Positions 1 through 9,484 of a DNA stretch of 64,000 nt are shown here, piece after piece. The first letter of the stretch is position 1, and each line of letters begins with the position of its first letter. The position numbers and the translations under genes are program-made. This DNA comes from Bacteroidales bacterium (lineage in GTDB: Bacteria > Bacteroidota > Bacteroidia > Bacteroidales > UBA932). The notes beneath the pieces are model-generated. The model searched no databases and had not been told where the DNA came from. It was given only the letters and a program-made list of their open reading frames with translations. Where the stretch lies: positions 1 through 64,000 of the forward strand of contig JAGDBO010000009.1 of the NCBI GenBank assembly GCA_017959005.1, in the 5' to 3' direction.

Positions 1-1
1 G

Positions 2-1726
2 CATAAGGATGAAACCATCTTCCTCTTTGGTTTTACCTTCATGATCTGGCAGCACTTCTACAAGAAACTGTTGGAAAGTGGCTACAAGCCTGATCTCTCC
101 AAGGGTGTACTCATCCATGGTGGTGGCTGGAAGAAACTGGTGGCAGAATCTGTTTCTACCGCTCAGTTCAAGCAGTGCCTCAATGATGTCTGTGGCATCA
201 AGGTAGAGAATGTTCACGACTACTATGGTATGGTGGAACAGACCGGTACCATTTATATTGAATGCGAATGCGGTCATCTGCATGCTTCCAACTTCTCTGA
301 TATCATCATCCGTAATCCTAAGGACTTCAGTGTGGCCAAGAATGGCGAGACCGGCATCATTGAGGTAGTGAGTGTCTTGCCTAAGAGTTATCCTGGTCAC
401 GTACTGCTCACAGAAGATGAAGGTGTGGTATTGGGTGAGGATGATTGCCCTTGCGGACGTAAAGGCAAGTATTTCCACATTCACGGTCGTATCAAGAATG
501 CTGAGATCCGTGGTTGCTCCGATACCTATGCTGCCAAATTTGGTAAGTTGAGCGGACTGGAGTATGTGATTGGTGATGACAAGACCATTGAGGAAATGCC
601 TCATGTGCCTGCATTGCCTCCGTTTGCAGAACCTGTGATTTCCTTCTTCAATGACCTGTCTAAACTGGTTATGCAGAAAGGCCGTCAGTATTCTGATGTA
701 ATGACCTTTGGATTCTGGTGCCGTAAAGGCGCTTTGATGCAGGAGAAGGCTAAGTATATTGACCTTGAACGCAGATTGGGTCGTGGTATCGTATTCCATA
801 GCACTCCGAGCAATGTGCCTGTGAACTGTGCATTTAGTTTTGCCGCTGGTTTACTGGCTGGTAATGCTAACATCGTTCGTCTGCCTGCCAAGGACTTCCC
901 GCAGGTACAGATTATCAGTGATTGTGTGCGTGAATTGTTGGAGACTACCCACAAGGATATGGCTCCATATATCTGCTTTGTGAAGTATCCGCCTATCAAA
1001 GAGATTACCGAACTCTTCTCTGGTATGTGCCAAAGCCGTGTAGTCTGGGGAGGTGATGCCACTATTGCTGAAATCCGTCAGTCTCCTCTCCAGCCCAGAG
1101 CCAATGAAGTGAACTTTGCAGACCGCTACAGCTTCTCTGTTCTGAATGCAGACGCATTCCTGGCTGCAGATGATCAGGATAAGGTGGTTCAGAACTTCTA
1201 TAATGACACTTACTTCTCTGACCAAAATGCTTGTACGGCCCCTCGTATTATTGTATGGGTAGGAGAAAAGAAGGCTGAGGCCAAGGATCTGTTCTGGAAG
1301 AAGGTGGTGGCTTACGGCCAGGAGCATTACAACATTGCACCTGTACAGACCATTGGTAAGATTAATGCTTTGTACAAGGCTGCTGCCAATCTCAAGTTGG
1401 GTAAAGTGACGGTTGAACAGCCGTTGCTCACTCGCATTCAGGTGGATAGTTTGAGCCCTGTACTGATGGACTACCGCTTCAATAGTGGTTTCTTCTATGA
1501 GTATGATGCCAAGTCGCTCACCGACCTGCTGCCTATTGCAACTATCAAGAGCCAGACGGTAACTTATTATGGCCTGACCCGTGAGGAGATTATTAAGTTT
1601 GTGAATGAGGACCATCCGCAGGGTGTGGATAGATTTGTTCCACTGGGCAAGTCTATGGACTTTACCCTGGTTTGGGATGGTTATGATTTGATCACGACAT
1701 TAAGTAGAATTGTGAATATCATCTAA
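2..1726 (+). CDS. LuxE-LuxC fusion: acyl-protein synthetase + acyl-CoA reductase (5' partial)
   Basis: The reading frame is open from base 2, so the true start lies before the window; the first internal ATG is at 41. The N-terminal third looks like LuxE (acyl-protein synthetase), with an adenylate-forming-type HDYYGMVEQTG segment and a CxC...CPCG cysteine set. From about residue 190 (counted from the ATG at 41) it looks like LuxC, the NADPH-dependent acyl-CoA/acyl-protein reductase, with the likely catalytic Cys in QNACTAP (about residue 398). In luminous bacteria these are separate subunits that reduce a fatty acid to an aldehyde. In glycan clusters similar pairs may activate and reduce an acyl or sugar-acid substrate, which is inference here. 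It ends 1 nt before the next gene, so they are probably co-transcribed. Confidence 0.8.
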   Translation, partial: HKDETIFLFGFTFMIWQHFYKKLLESGYKPDLSKGVLIHGGGWKKLVAESVSTAQFKQCLNDVCGIKVENVHDYYGMVEQTGTIYIECECGHLHASNFSDIIIRNPKDFSVAKNGETGIIEVVSVLPKSYPGHVLLTEDEGVVLGEDDCPCGRKGKYFHIHGRIKNAEIRGCSDTYAAKFGKLSGLEYVIGDDKTIEEMPHVPALPPFAEPVISFFNDLSKLVMQKGRQYSDVMTFGFWCRKGALMQEKAKYIDLERRLGRGIVFHSTPSNVPVNCAFSFAAGLLAGNANIVRLPAKDFPQVQIISDCVRELLETTHKDMAPYICFVKYPPIKEITELFSGMCQSRVVWGGDATIAEIRQSPLQPRANEVNFADRYSFSVLNADAFLAADDQDKVVQNFYNDTYFSDQNACTAPRIIVWVGEKKAEAKDLFWKKVVAYGQEHYNIAPVQTIGKINALYKAAANLKLGKVTVEQPLLTRIQVDSLSPVLMDYRFNSGFFYEYDAKSLTDLLPIATIKSQTVTYYGLTREEIIKFVNEDHPQGVDRFVPLGKSMDFTLVWDGYDLITTLSRIVNII

Positions 1727-1727
1727 T

Positions 1728-2777
1728 ATGAGCGAGATTAGGGCTATTTTACCTTTGCTACTAAGACTACCATCTTCTTTGAGTGACGAAGAAATGTCTT
1801 TGGTTAGGAAGGTTTATGAAAAATTAGGTAGAGTAGCTGTGGATGAGGTACTAAAGAAAGAGAAACAAACGAGACCATTTGCTTCTGAGATTTTAGCACT
1901 GTGTGATTGTGATAGGGAATATTGGAAAGGAGTTCATGATGAATATGTTCAGAGGAATACAAACATAATAGAGATTCTTCAATCTGTTTTTAAATCATTT
2001 CACGATAAAGGTGGAAGAACACTGAATGTTTATGAGAACTTCGGGGCTGTTCTTTCTAGTGGGTTGACCGTCGGAAATTTTGCTTCAGGAGATGTGGATT
2101 TTACAGTTGAAGACAGCGAAACTCAATTGGCGATTGATGTTATCCATGAAAATGGCTTTTATGAGGAAACTAGAATTGATCATGTTAAACCTGCAAATTG
2201 CTTGGTGACACCGTTCTTTAACCCTCATATGTTAGGGGGTAATGGATACTGGCTAAATATCATGTGGAAACCTGTCGCTCGTGACTTCATGCTAAAACAA
2301 AAAAAGTACAATGAGAGGCTATCTTCATTAAGAAGGAGTGAACTCGATACTTATAAAAATACAGATATAAAACTCTTACCTCCTACGGCAATGGTGTATT
2401 TCAATGCTCTTCATTTTGCGTGTGAACACCATTATTCTGCATCTCCTGGTATGGCTTTATGTTGTGATATGGATAGGGTTATCAGAACGAGAAAGATTGA
2501 TTGGGATGAATTGGTAAGATGGTCGAAGGAAGACAATGCTGGACTCAGGTTGAGGCTTGCTTTGGAAATCTGTCATTATTTCTTAAAAACTGATGTTCCA
2601 TTAGACAAGTTTGGTGAACCTTCAAGGGTTTATAAGAAAATGTGGAATAGGATAGTGGATGAAGAACATAATTATCTGATTTCACAGGACGGAAAGTTGG
2701 CTAGGTTGACCACAGAGTTACTATCTGATGATATGTCTATGGCTAAATCTCTGTTTAACAGATTATGGAGAAAGTGA
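1728..2777 (+). CDS. NTP_transf_5-like nucleotidyltransferase family protein
   Basis: The 349-aa protein resembles the NTP_transf_5 family, a nucleotidyltransferase-fold group common in polysaccharide clusters. The visible signature is GDVDFTV, the Asp-x-Asp metal-binding pair of the polymerase-beta fold, near residue 125. The C-terminal half is helical, with histidines and a conserved-looking LPPTAMVYFNALHF stretch. A related protein lies at 6265-7359, in the same cluster. The substrate is unknown; transfer of a nucleotide or phospho-sugar to a glycan intermediate is a guess. It starts 1 nt after the LuxE-LuxC stop and overlaps the next gene by 13 nt, so it sits in one operon. Confidence 0.65.
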   Translation: MSEIRAILPLLLRLPSSLSDEEMSLVRKVYEKLGRVAVDEVLKKEKQTRPFASEILALCDCDREYWKGVHDEYVQRNTNIIEILQSVFKSFHDKGGRTLNVYENFGAVLSSGLTVGNFASGDVDFTVEDSETQLAIDVIHENGFYEETRIDHVKPANCLVTPFFNPHMLGGNGYWLNIMWKPVARDFMLKQKKYNERLSSLRRSELDTYKNTDIKLLPPTAMVYFNALHFACEHHYSASPGMALCCDMDRVIRTRKIDWDELVRWSKEDNAGLRLRLALEICHYFLKTDVPLDKFGEPSRVYKKMWNRIVDEEHNYLISQDGKLARLTTELLSDDMSMAKSLFNRLWRK

Positions 2778-3817
2778 TCAATAGAATCGTTCTTTATATG
2801 GACTGCAGAAACATGTTGTCCTATAAAAACGGAAAGTTACTATACGATGTTAGTGGGAAAAAGGCTTTTGAGGTGGAGCTTCCTCTGAGTTCTTGGAAGA
2901 AACTTTGCTCGCATTCGCGTCTTGCTGAACGTTTTCTTAGACTCACTCCGAAATGCGTTGAGAAGATAGATGAAATCCATTTTCTGATTTCATATGCAGG
3001 TAGGGTGTTCTGCTTGAATATTGAAACTCAAAAATTGAAAGAAGAGCATCAATATTGCCCAAAGATGAATAATCCCCTCTATTTTACAAAGATTGAAGGG
3101 GTTGAAGGGTTCTCGGACGGAATTTTATATGGCGAATATCCAATCAATATCAATAGGAATCCAATTTCAATTTTCCGAAGATCAACCACAGGGGAATGGA
3201 GTAAGGTTTATACTTTCAATGGTAATATTCTGCACATTCACAATATAATACCTGACAAGAATAGAGGTTGCGTCTATATTTTAACGGGAGATGAAGATTC
3301 TGAATCTGGAATATGGGAAGCACGGAATGATTTTGCTGATGTAAAGCCCGTAGTCATAGGCTCCCAAAAGTACCGTAGTTGTGTAGCATTTCCTTACAAA
3401 GGCGGTTTGATATACGCAACGGATTCACCATTAGAATCCAATTCTCTGTATTTCTTAAATGTTGAAACAAGAAATATATTTCCGTTGTTTGAGCTTTCCG
3501 GGGCTTGTGTTTTTGGAACTGAAAAAGAAGGGATGTATTATTTTGCAGCAGACGTTGAACCTGATGCCAGTTTGCCATTATGGCGATATTGGACTACATA
3601 TAAATTGGGGAAGGGAATAAAAGACAGAACTGTTAGAATTGTTGCTGGAAACCTCGATGAGGGATTTAAAGTGGTTGCAGAGTTTGAGAAAGATAATTTG
3701 CCATATACAGCTTTCCAATTTGGGAATGTTTTATTTCCCCAATGCGATATTGATGGAAAGGTGATGATACAGCCTGTGGCAGTGAAGAAATACGATAATT
3801 GTGCATTGTTCTTATGA
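2765..3817 (+). CDS. Hypothetical protein of the glycan cluster, beta-rich
   Basis: I do not recognise this 350-aa protein. It has no signal peptide or membrane segment. The sequence alternates short hydrophobic strands with turns rich in Gly, Asn and Asp, which suits a beta-propeller or similar all-beta fold (inference from pattern only). The start overlaps the upstream nucleotidyltransferase by 13 nt, and the stop shares an ATGA with the glycosyltransferase that follows, so it is translationally coupled on both sides. The base composition is AT-rich like its neighbours. A role in glycan assembly is suggested only by position. Confidence 0.6.
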   Translation: MEKVINRIVLYMDCRNMLSYKNGKLLYDVSGKKAFEVELPLSSWKKLCSHSRLAERFLRLTPKCVEKIDEIHFLISYAGRVFCLNIETQKLKEEHQYCPKMNNPLYFTKIEGVEGFSDGILYGEYPININRNPISIFRRSTTGEWSKVYTFNGNILHIHNIIPDKNRGCVYILTGDEDSESGIWEARNDFADVKPVVIGSQKYRSCVAFPYKGGLIYATDSPLESNSLYFLNVETRNIFPLFELSGACVFGTEKEGMYYFAADVEPDASLPLWRYWTTYKLGKGIKDRTVRIVAGNLDEGFKVVAEFEKDNLPYTAFQFGNVLFPQCDIDGKVMIQPVAVKKYDNCALFL

Positions 3818-5025
3818 ATATCTTATTCTTGACATTAGGGAAACTTTACAATTTAAAGTCAAGTGATATATACTCTGACTTGATGGAGTGCTTTATACAG
3901 CATGGGCATCAAGTATTTATAGTGACACCTTATGAGAGAAGTATGGGCAAAAGTACGGAGTACTATGAAGAAGATGGTGCTCATTTCTTGGCCGTCAAAA
4001 CACTTAATATTCAGAAAACAAACATCATTGAAAAGGGACTTGGAACTCTTTTAATAGGATGGCAGTACAAACAGGCGATTAAAAAGTATCTTAAGGATAT
4101 CAAGGTAGATTTGGTGACATATTCTACGCCTCCTATTACATTGGCAGGAGTGGTGGATTATGTAAAAGCTAGATATGGTGCCAAAAGTTATCTACAACTG
4201 AAAGATATCTTCCCGCAGAATGCGTTGGATATAGGGCTAATGAGTGAGTCGGGTTTGAAAGGCCTTATATATCGTAACTTCCGTAAAAAGGAAAAGGAAC
4301 TATACGAAGTTTCAGATTTCATTGGTTGTATGTCATCAGCAAATGTGCAATATGTATTGGCGCATAATCCAGAAATTAGTGCTGATAAGGTTGGTGTTTG
4401 TCCTAATTCTATTGCTCTGAGACCACATCCTGAAGTTGACAGAACAGCGATAAGGCAGAAATATGGGTTGCCAACTGACAAACCTGTTTTCTTATACGGT
4501 GGTAACCTGGGAAAACCTCAGGGAATAGATTATTTGATTAGTTGTCTGAAATCTGTTTCTAATAGGCCGGATTGTCATTTCCTGATAGTAGGTAGTGGAA
4601 CCGAAGCTCATAAGGTTGATGAATATTTGCAGCAGGAAAAGCCGGCGAATATATCTATAATTGTTTTTCTTCCCAAGGAGGAGTACTATCGTGTCGTGGC
4701 TTCTTGTGATATTGGATTGATATTCCTAGACCATAGATTTACCATCCCGAATTTTCCGAGCAGGCTGTTGCCATATATGGAGTATAAAATGCCCGTTATT
4801 TGCGCAACGGATGTGAATACTGATATTAAAGACGTTGTTGTGGATAATGGTTTCGGTTTCTGGTGTGAAAGTAGGGATGCAGTTGATTTTGACGTCTGTG
4901 TAAATCGGATGCTAAATTCGGACTATATACAGATGGGCGAAAAAGGATATAAATATCTGAAGTCGCATTATCTGGTAGGTAATGCATATGAATTGATAAT
5001 GAAACAAATAAATATTTCGGAATAA
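3814..5025 (+). CDS. Glycosyltransferase family 4 protein
   Basis: The 403-aa protein has the two-Rossmann layout of GT-B family 4 glycosyltransferases. The N-terminal domain starts MNILFLTLGKLYN and the C-terminal domain contains the donor-site segment FLYGGNLGKPQGI followed by HFLIVGSGTE. The family moves a sugar from a nucleotide-sugar donor, retaining the anomeric configuration, in the cytoplasm during glycan repeat-unit assembly. I chose the ATG at 3814 over an upstream in-frame start because the protein then begins directly with the first Rossmann strand and shares an ATGA with the previous stop. The stop overlaps the next gene's start by one base. Donor and acceptor cannot be told from sequence. 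Confidence 0.88.
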   Translation: MNILFLTLGKLYNLKSSDIYSDLMECFIQHGHQVFIVTPYERSMGKSTEYYEEDGAHFLAVKTLNIQKTNIIEKGLGTLLIGWQYKQAIKKYLKDIKVDLVTYSTPPITLAGVVDYVKARYGAKSYLQLKDIFPQNALDIGLMSESGLKGLIYRNFRKKEKELYEVSDFIGCMSSANVQYVLAHNPEISADKVGVCPNSIALRPHPEVDRTAIRQKYGLPTDKPVFLYGGNLGKPQGIDYLISCLKSVSNRPDCHFLIVGSGTEAHKVDEYLQQEKPANISIIVFLPKEEYYRVVASCDIGLIFLDHRFTIPNFPSRLLPYMEYKMPVICATDVNTDIKDVVVDNGFGFWCESRDAVDFDVCVNRMLNSDYIQMGEKGYKYLKSHYLVGNAYELIMKQINISE

Positions 5026-6281
5026 TGGCAAACAAAAGGATTTATCTTTGCTTGGCTCACATGAGCGAAGCAGGTTTGGAACAAAAATATATCAAAGAGG
5101 CTTTTGACACAAATTGGGTGGTGCCTCTTGGTCCTAATGTCAATGGATTTGAAGCTGACCTTCAAGAATTTGTTGGGCAGAATAAGAGGGTTGTAGCCTT
5201 GTCATCTGGTACTGCTGCTGTACATCTGGCTTTACTGAGTTGTGGAGTAGGCCCTGGTGATGAGGTGTGTGTGCAGAGTTTTACTTTCTGTGCAAGTTCG
5301 CACCCAATCACGTACCTTGGCGCAACACCTGTGTTCATTGATTCTGAGAAGGATACTTGGAATATGGATCCTGAGTTGTTGGAAGAAGCTATCAAGGACC
5401 GTATTGCAAAGACTGGTAAGAAGCCTAAGGCCATTGTGCCGGTGGCTCTCTATGGTATGCCGTACAAGGCAGACCGCATTATGGAGATTGCTAACAAATA
5501 CGGCATTCCTGTAGTGGAGGATGCCGCAGAAGGGTTTGGCTCCAGATTCAATGGCCAGGTGCTGGGTACATTTGGTAAGTATGGCGTGCTCTCGTTCAAC
5601 GGTAATAAGATGATTACCACCTCTGGTGGTGGCGCACTGATTACTGCTAACGAGGATGAGTGGAGAGAAATCATGATGTATGCCACCCAGTATCGCGAGA
5701 GTTATCCTTACTACCAGCACGAGAAGATAGGTTATAACTATCGCATGAGTAACATCTGTGCGGGTATCGGTCGTGGACAGATGACGGTAGCCAATGACCA
5801 TATTGCCCATCACAAGCACGTTCAGAAGTTGTATGAGGAATTGCTGAAGGATGTGCCTGGCGTTCATGTACATGCCCAGCCTGCAACTGGAGAGTATGAC
5901 TCCAACTATTGGCTTTGCACCATTACACTTGACCCGGATTTGAAGATTAAGGGTCAGGAGAATGCCTATAAGACCATCGTTCAGGGTGCTGTTGGAGGTG
6001 CTGCTGGTGTTATCCATGTGGCAGATAGTGCTACTACGGACTGTCAGCCTAATGATAATGTGGAGGCTCTCCGTGTATTCATGGATGCAGCTGGTATTGA
6101 GGCACGTCCCGTATGGAAACCCATGCACAAGCAGCCGGTTTACAAGAACGCCCCTGCGTACGTAAATGGTGTCTCTGAGGCCATCTTCAAAGTAGGTATG
6201 TGCCTGCCTGCAGGTCCGTATGTAAAGGATGAGGATGTGAAGTGTATTGTGGATACGATAAAGAATGCCATCGTCAAATAA
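5025..6281 (+). CDS. DegT/DnrJ/EryC1/StrS-family sugar aminotransferase
   Basis: This is a PLP-dependent aminotransferase of the DegT/DnrJ/EryC1/StrS family, 418 aa. The start has the typical MSEAGLEQKYIKEAF and WVVPLGPNVNGFE segments. SSGTAAVHLAL binds the cofactor phosphate, VEDAAEGFG carries the PLP-contacting Asp, and SFNGNKMITT carries the Schiff-base lysine (K195). Such enzymes transaminate keto-sugars bound to a nucleotide to make amino sugars for surface glycans, or act similarly on other sugar carriers. It overlaps the glycosyltransferase before it by 1 nt and the gene after it by 17 nt. Substrate is unassigned. A 298-aa open frame on the opposite strand is a shadow of this gene. Confidence 0.92.
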   Translation: MANKRIYLCLAHMSEAGLEQKYIKEAFDTNWVVPLGPNVNGFEADLQEFVGQNKRVVALSSGTAAVHLALLSCGVGPGDEVCVQSFTFCASSHPITYLGATPVFIDSEKDTWNMDPELLEEAIKDRIAKTGKKPKAIVPVALYGMPYKADRIMEIANKYGIPVVEDAAEGFGSRFNGQVLGTFGKYGVLSFNGNKMITTSGGGALITANEDEWREIMMYATQYRESYPYYQHEKIGYNYRMSNICAGIGRGQMTVANDHIAHHKHVQKLYEELLKDVPGVHVHAQPATGEYDSNYWLCTITLDPDLKIKGQENAYKTIVQGAVGGAAGVIHVADSATTDCQPNDNVEALRVFMDAAGIEARPVWKPMHKQPVYKNAPAYVNGVSEAIFKVGMCLPAGPYVKDEDVKCIVDTIKNAIVK

Positions 6282-7359
6282 CGCGGATAACTTCCTAACC
6301 TTAATACGGCTTGGTATTGGACATCATTCGGGTGCCCTACCTGAAAGCATCGACTGGGCAGATATGGAGTCAATGGCTGCAAGACATGGACTATCTGCAA
6401 TCCTGATTGATGGCGTAGAAAACTTGCCAGAATCTTTACGCCCTTCTAAGATGATGCTTCTCCAATGGATTGGCGAGGTTCTTCAAAACTATGAGCAGAG
6501 GTATGTGTTATACCATAGGGCTGTTGCTGAGATGGCTGCTTGGTATAATTCGCATGGTTTTAAAATGATGGTTCTGAAAGGATATGCATGTAGTTTGAAT
6601 TGGCCAAGACCCGATCATAGACCATGTGGAGATATTGACATTTGGCAGTTTGGACAGCAAAAGACTGCAGATGCTGTTTTAGCAAAAGAGAGGGGGATTA
6701 AGATAGATTCTTCCCATCATCACCATACGGTGTTCTACTGGCGTGACTTTATGGTAGAGAATCATTATGATTTTGATAATATCTACGCAAGAAAGTCGAA
6801 CAGAGAAATAGAGCCTATTTTAAAGAATCTGGGCAAAGACAACTCTTACTTTGTTGAGATGAGCGATGCTTCAACAAACTCAGAAACCAAAGTGTATCTG
6901 CCTTCGCCAAACCTGCATGCTTTGTTCTTACTTCGACATATGACAGGGCACTTTGTGGGTTCTGAAATCAATTTGAGGCAAGTCCTGGACTGGGGCTTCT
7001 TTGTGGAGAAGCATACCAAAGAGATAGATTGGAATTGGCTGCTAGGGGTGCTTGATGTTTACCATATGAAGGAGTTTTTTAATTGCATAAATGCGATATG
7101 TGTTGAGGATCTTAGTTTCGAAGCGAGGTTTTTTCCATATGTTCAGTTTTCGCCTACACTCAAAGACAAGGTTTTTGCTGATATATTAGGCCCTGTATTT
7201 ACGGCCAAAGAACCTAACGGTTTGATAAAACGGCTGTTATATAAGTATCGTCGATGGAAAGGAAATGCATGGAAACAGGACCTATGCTATGAAGAGAGCC
7301 GATGTTCTAGTTTTTTGACTGGCGTTTGGGCAAAGTTACTAAAGCCTTCTTCTTTTTGA
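6265..7359 (+). CDS. NTP_transf_5-like nucleotidyltransferase family protein (second copy)
   Basis: This 364-aa protein is a second member of the NTP_transf_5-like family in this cluster; the other is at 1728-2777. It carries MVLKGYACSLNWP and HRPCGDIDIW, the latter being the Asp-x-Asp metal motif, then a helical C-terminal half. It starts 17 nt inside the aminotransferase gene, so the two are coupled. The two copies differ widely, which argues for separate substrates rather than a recent duplication. The reaction is unknown; nucleotidyl or phospho-sugar transfer in glycan assembly is inference from fold and context. Confidence 0.65.
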   Translation: MPSSNNADNFLTLIRLGIGHHSGALPESIDWADMESMAARHGLSAILIDGVENLPESLRPSKMMLLQWIGEVLQNYEQRYVLYHRAVAEMAAWYNSHGFKMMVLKGYACSLNWPRPDHRPCGDIDIWQFGQQKTADAVLAKERGIKIDSSHHHHTVFYWRDFMVENHYDFDNIYARKSNREIEPILKNLGKDNSYFVEMSDASTNSETKVYLPSPNLHALFLLRHMTGHFVGSEINLRQVLDWGFFVEKHTKEIDWNWLLGVLDVYHMKEFFNCINAICVEDLSFEARFFPYVQFSPTLKDKVFADILGPVFTAKEPNGLIKRLLYKYRRWKGNAWKQDLCYEESRCSSFLTGVWAKLLKPSSF

Positions 7360-7424
7360 AAAGATGATAAACATGCGATAAGACTCTTTGTGATGAACTA
7401 AGAATTTCATTATGAGTAAAAGCT

Positions 7425-9482
7425 ATGAAGGACAATAATCGGTTTTGGAAGATAGCAGTCTGCACCTTATTTTTATTGTTATCACTTCCTGTAAGGTCGG
7501 ATAATAATTGTTTTGACGAGCGTTCTGATGACTCTTTTTGTGACGTCAATAATGAAGCTGAAGCAACTGCGCAGGAACTAGATAGTCCAGGGTATAGTGC
7601 ATCTAAGACTAAGATTGGAGGTTTAAGTAGAGTTTATCTACGGAAGAATGTCAAGAGAATAAATGGAGTAAAAAAGAATGTACTTACTCAAGCAATGCTT
7701 AATTCTAATAATACGATTTATGTTATTAAAAATGACTACACTATTGGACCTATAGAAACAAAGACAATTACTATTGATTCAAGTAAGTCTACTATAATTA
7801 ATGGAGAAAAGTATTACTATAGCGCAGTAAACATACCGGAAGGTAAAACTTTACGTCTTGTGGATAAAGACAATTGTTTTATTTTAGATGGAATATCAAG
7901 TTTATTGGGTTGTAATAGAGTTATTTGTATTTCTTTTACACAAGTAATTATTGGATCTAAGTCCCCAGGGACTTATTATGATGCATATAGTCTGGAGAGT
8001 ATTATTTCAATACCAGCGAATTGTACATTAATATTCGAAGGTGGAAGCATAAGTGATGGTACTATCATTCTTAACGGAGCAAAGATAGAGAACGTAGGTG
8101 AGATTTTTAACAATGTTTCAATTGGTTGTGAATATGGTTTGGTTGTTCATACTAGTTGGTTTGGATTAACCAATGAAATAGACTGTTCTGATGTTCTGGA
8201 AGATCTGTTCGATGCTATTGGACATAGTTTAAGTCAGAAAACTACCTTAATAATTGATACACCTCTTAGAATTGATAAGCCCATAAAGTATGGTAGATTG
8301 TTACAATATGTAAGAATAATTGGTAAAGATTATGTTAATTTAGCATATCCAACGATTCAATCTAATTATGTGCCCACTTCCTCAAATGATAATGTATTAA
8401 TAAAGCTCTATTCTGAGGGAGTAGAGATAAGTAATATAAACTTTTTATGGTCTCCCTCAGGCACATCTGTCGCAACATATCTACTAGAGCTTAATACAAA
8501 CAACACGTACATAAACGGCCATTTGAGCAGAGGCGGAGAGGGTGATAATCAAATTCATGATTGTAGTTTTTTTATTTCAGAAGGTCATAGCGGATCCCCT
8601 TTGAAACTCCATGGCAGAGGAAATCAAGTTTGTAGATGTCTTTTTAATTATGACTTTTCGGGAGATAACATAGATAAATCAGGAATTACTTTTGTTGGGA
8701 GTACAGACGTTTCTTCAACTAAAACATTTGCTGAATTGCCTGCTTATTTACGACCAATAAACTCACAAAGAGGAACCATAGTTAGTGATTGCGTTTTCCA
8801 TAGTGCGGGTGGGTATATGGCGAGATTTGAACAAGACCCATCTCATAATGATGTTCCTTTTGTAAATGCCGTTTTGACAAATAATTATTCTAATGCCAAT
8901 AGTATTGGTGGCGTCTATAGCAATTCAAAGATAAGAGGAATGATGATTAGCGGTAATACTATTGGGTGTTCAAATGACAACAGTCCTATGATTTTTGAAA
9001 ACGATGTAGATGGTCTTTCAATAATAGGTAACAGTTTTTTGGGAACAGTTAATGCGAATCATGGTAACTCAAGTATTTGTTTTATTGCGCGCGAAAGGAA
9101 TCATACATTTAACAGTATAATAATTTCCAACAATTTAGTTGATAATGTAGAGACAAATACTGGTAGCTTTGTTATAGTAGAAGGCGTGGGGGTGAAGAAT
9201 AGGGCCACAGTTCAAAACATTAATCTTACATATAACAATTTTTCCTCTCGTGCAGGCACAGCGACTTTAGTAGAGGCTCGAAATGCTGATGTCTATGATG
9301 CAAACATTATTGGTAATATCCGATCAAATTCAATACCCACATTTGAGAGAATTATTAGTATTACCGACGGGACTCTACAGCATTTAAGAATCTTGTATAA
9401 TCAAGGATTTACAACAGGGATAAGACTCCCAAGTAAACAAGCAAAGAAGGATGTTATCACGGATGATGATATTATTAAGTGA
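7425..9482 (+). CDS. Secreted right-handed beta-helix protein
   Basis: The 685-aa protein starts with a Sec signal peptide (residues about 1-25, hydrophobic core VCTLFLLLSLPV). The rest is rich in short repeats of the type N-hydrophobic-x-x-N, for example ISGNTIGCS and LSIIGNSFLG, the mark of a right-handed parallel beta-helix as in pectate-lyase-like and tailspike-like proteins. A glycan lyase, hydrolase or epimerase, or a non-enzymatic surface protein, are all possible; no catalytic set is clear. The gene is markedly more AT-rich than the aminotransferase before it, which suggests separate origin. An ATG at 7412 gives only a few codons, so 7425 is chosen. Confidence 0.7.
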   Translation: MKDNNRFWKIAVCTLFLLLSLPVRSDNNCFDERSDDSFCDVNNEAEATAQELDSPGYSASKTKIGGLSRVYLRKNVKRINGVKKNVLTQAMLNSNNTIYVIKNDYTIGPIETKTITIDSSKSTIINGEKYYYSAVNIPEGKTLRLVDKDNCFILDGISSLLGCNRVICISFTQVIIGSKSPGTYYDAYSLESIISIPANCTLIFEGGSISDGTIILNGAKIENVGEIFNNVSIGCEYGLVVHTSWFGLTNEIDCSDVLEDLFDAIGHSLSQKTTLIIDTPLRIDKPIKYGRLLQYVRIIGKDYVNLAYPTIQSNYVPTSSNDNVLIKLYSEGVEISNINFLWSPSGTSVATYLLELNTNNTYINGHLSRGGEGDNQIHDCSFFISEGHSGSPLKLHGRGNQVCRCLFNYDFSGDNIDKSGITFVGSTDVSSTKTFAELPAYLRPINSQRGTIVSDCVFHSAGGYMARFEQDPSHNDVPFVNAVLTNNYSNANSIGGVYSNSKIRGMMISGNTIGCSNDNSPMIFENDVDGLSIIGNSFLGTVNANHGNSSICFIARERNHTFNSIIISNNLVDNVETNTGSFVIVEGVGVKNRATVQNINLTYNNFSSRAGTATLVEARNADVYDANIIGNIRSNSIPTFERIISITDGTLQHLRILYNQGFTTGIRLPSKQAKKDVITDDDIIK

Positions 9483-9484
9483 AT

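Noticed and set aside
851-1615. 254-aa open frame on the minus strand
   Set aside because: It lies fully inside the LuxC part of the fusion, has no recognisable domain and is a codon-usage shadow.
5232-6128. 298-aa open frame on the minus strand
   Set aside because: It is entirely within the DegT aminotransferase, whose motifs are complete; the opposite frame shows no domain.
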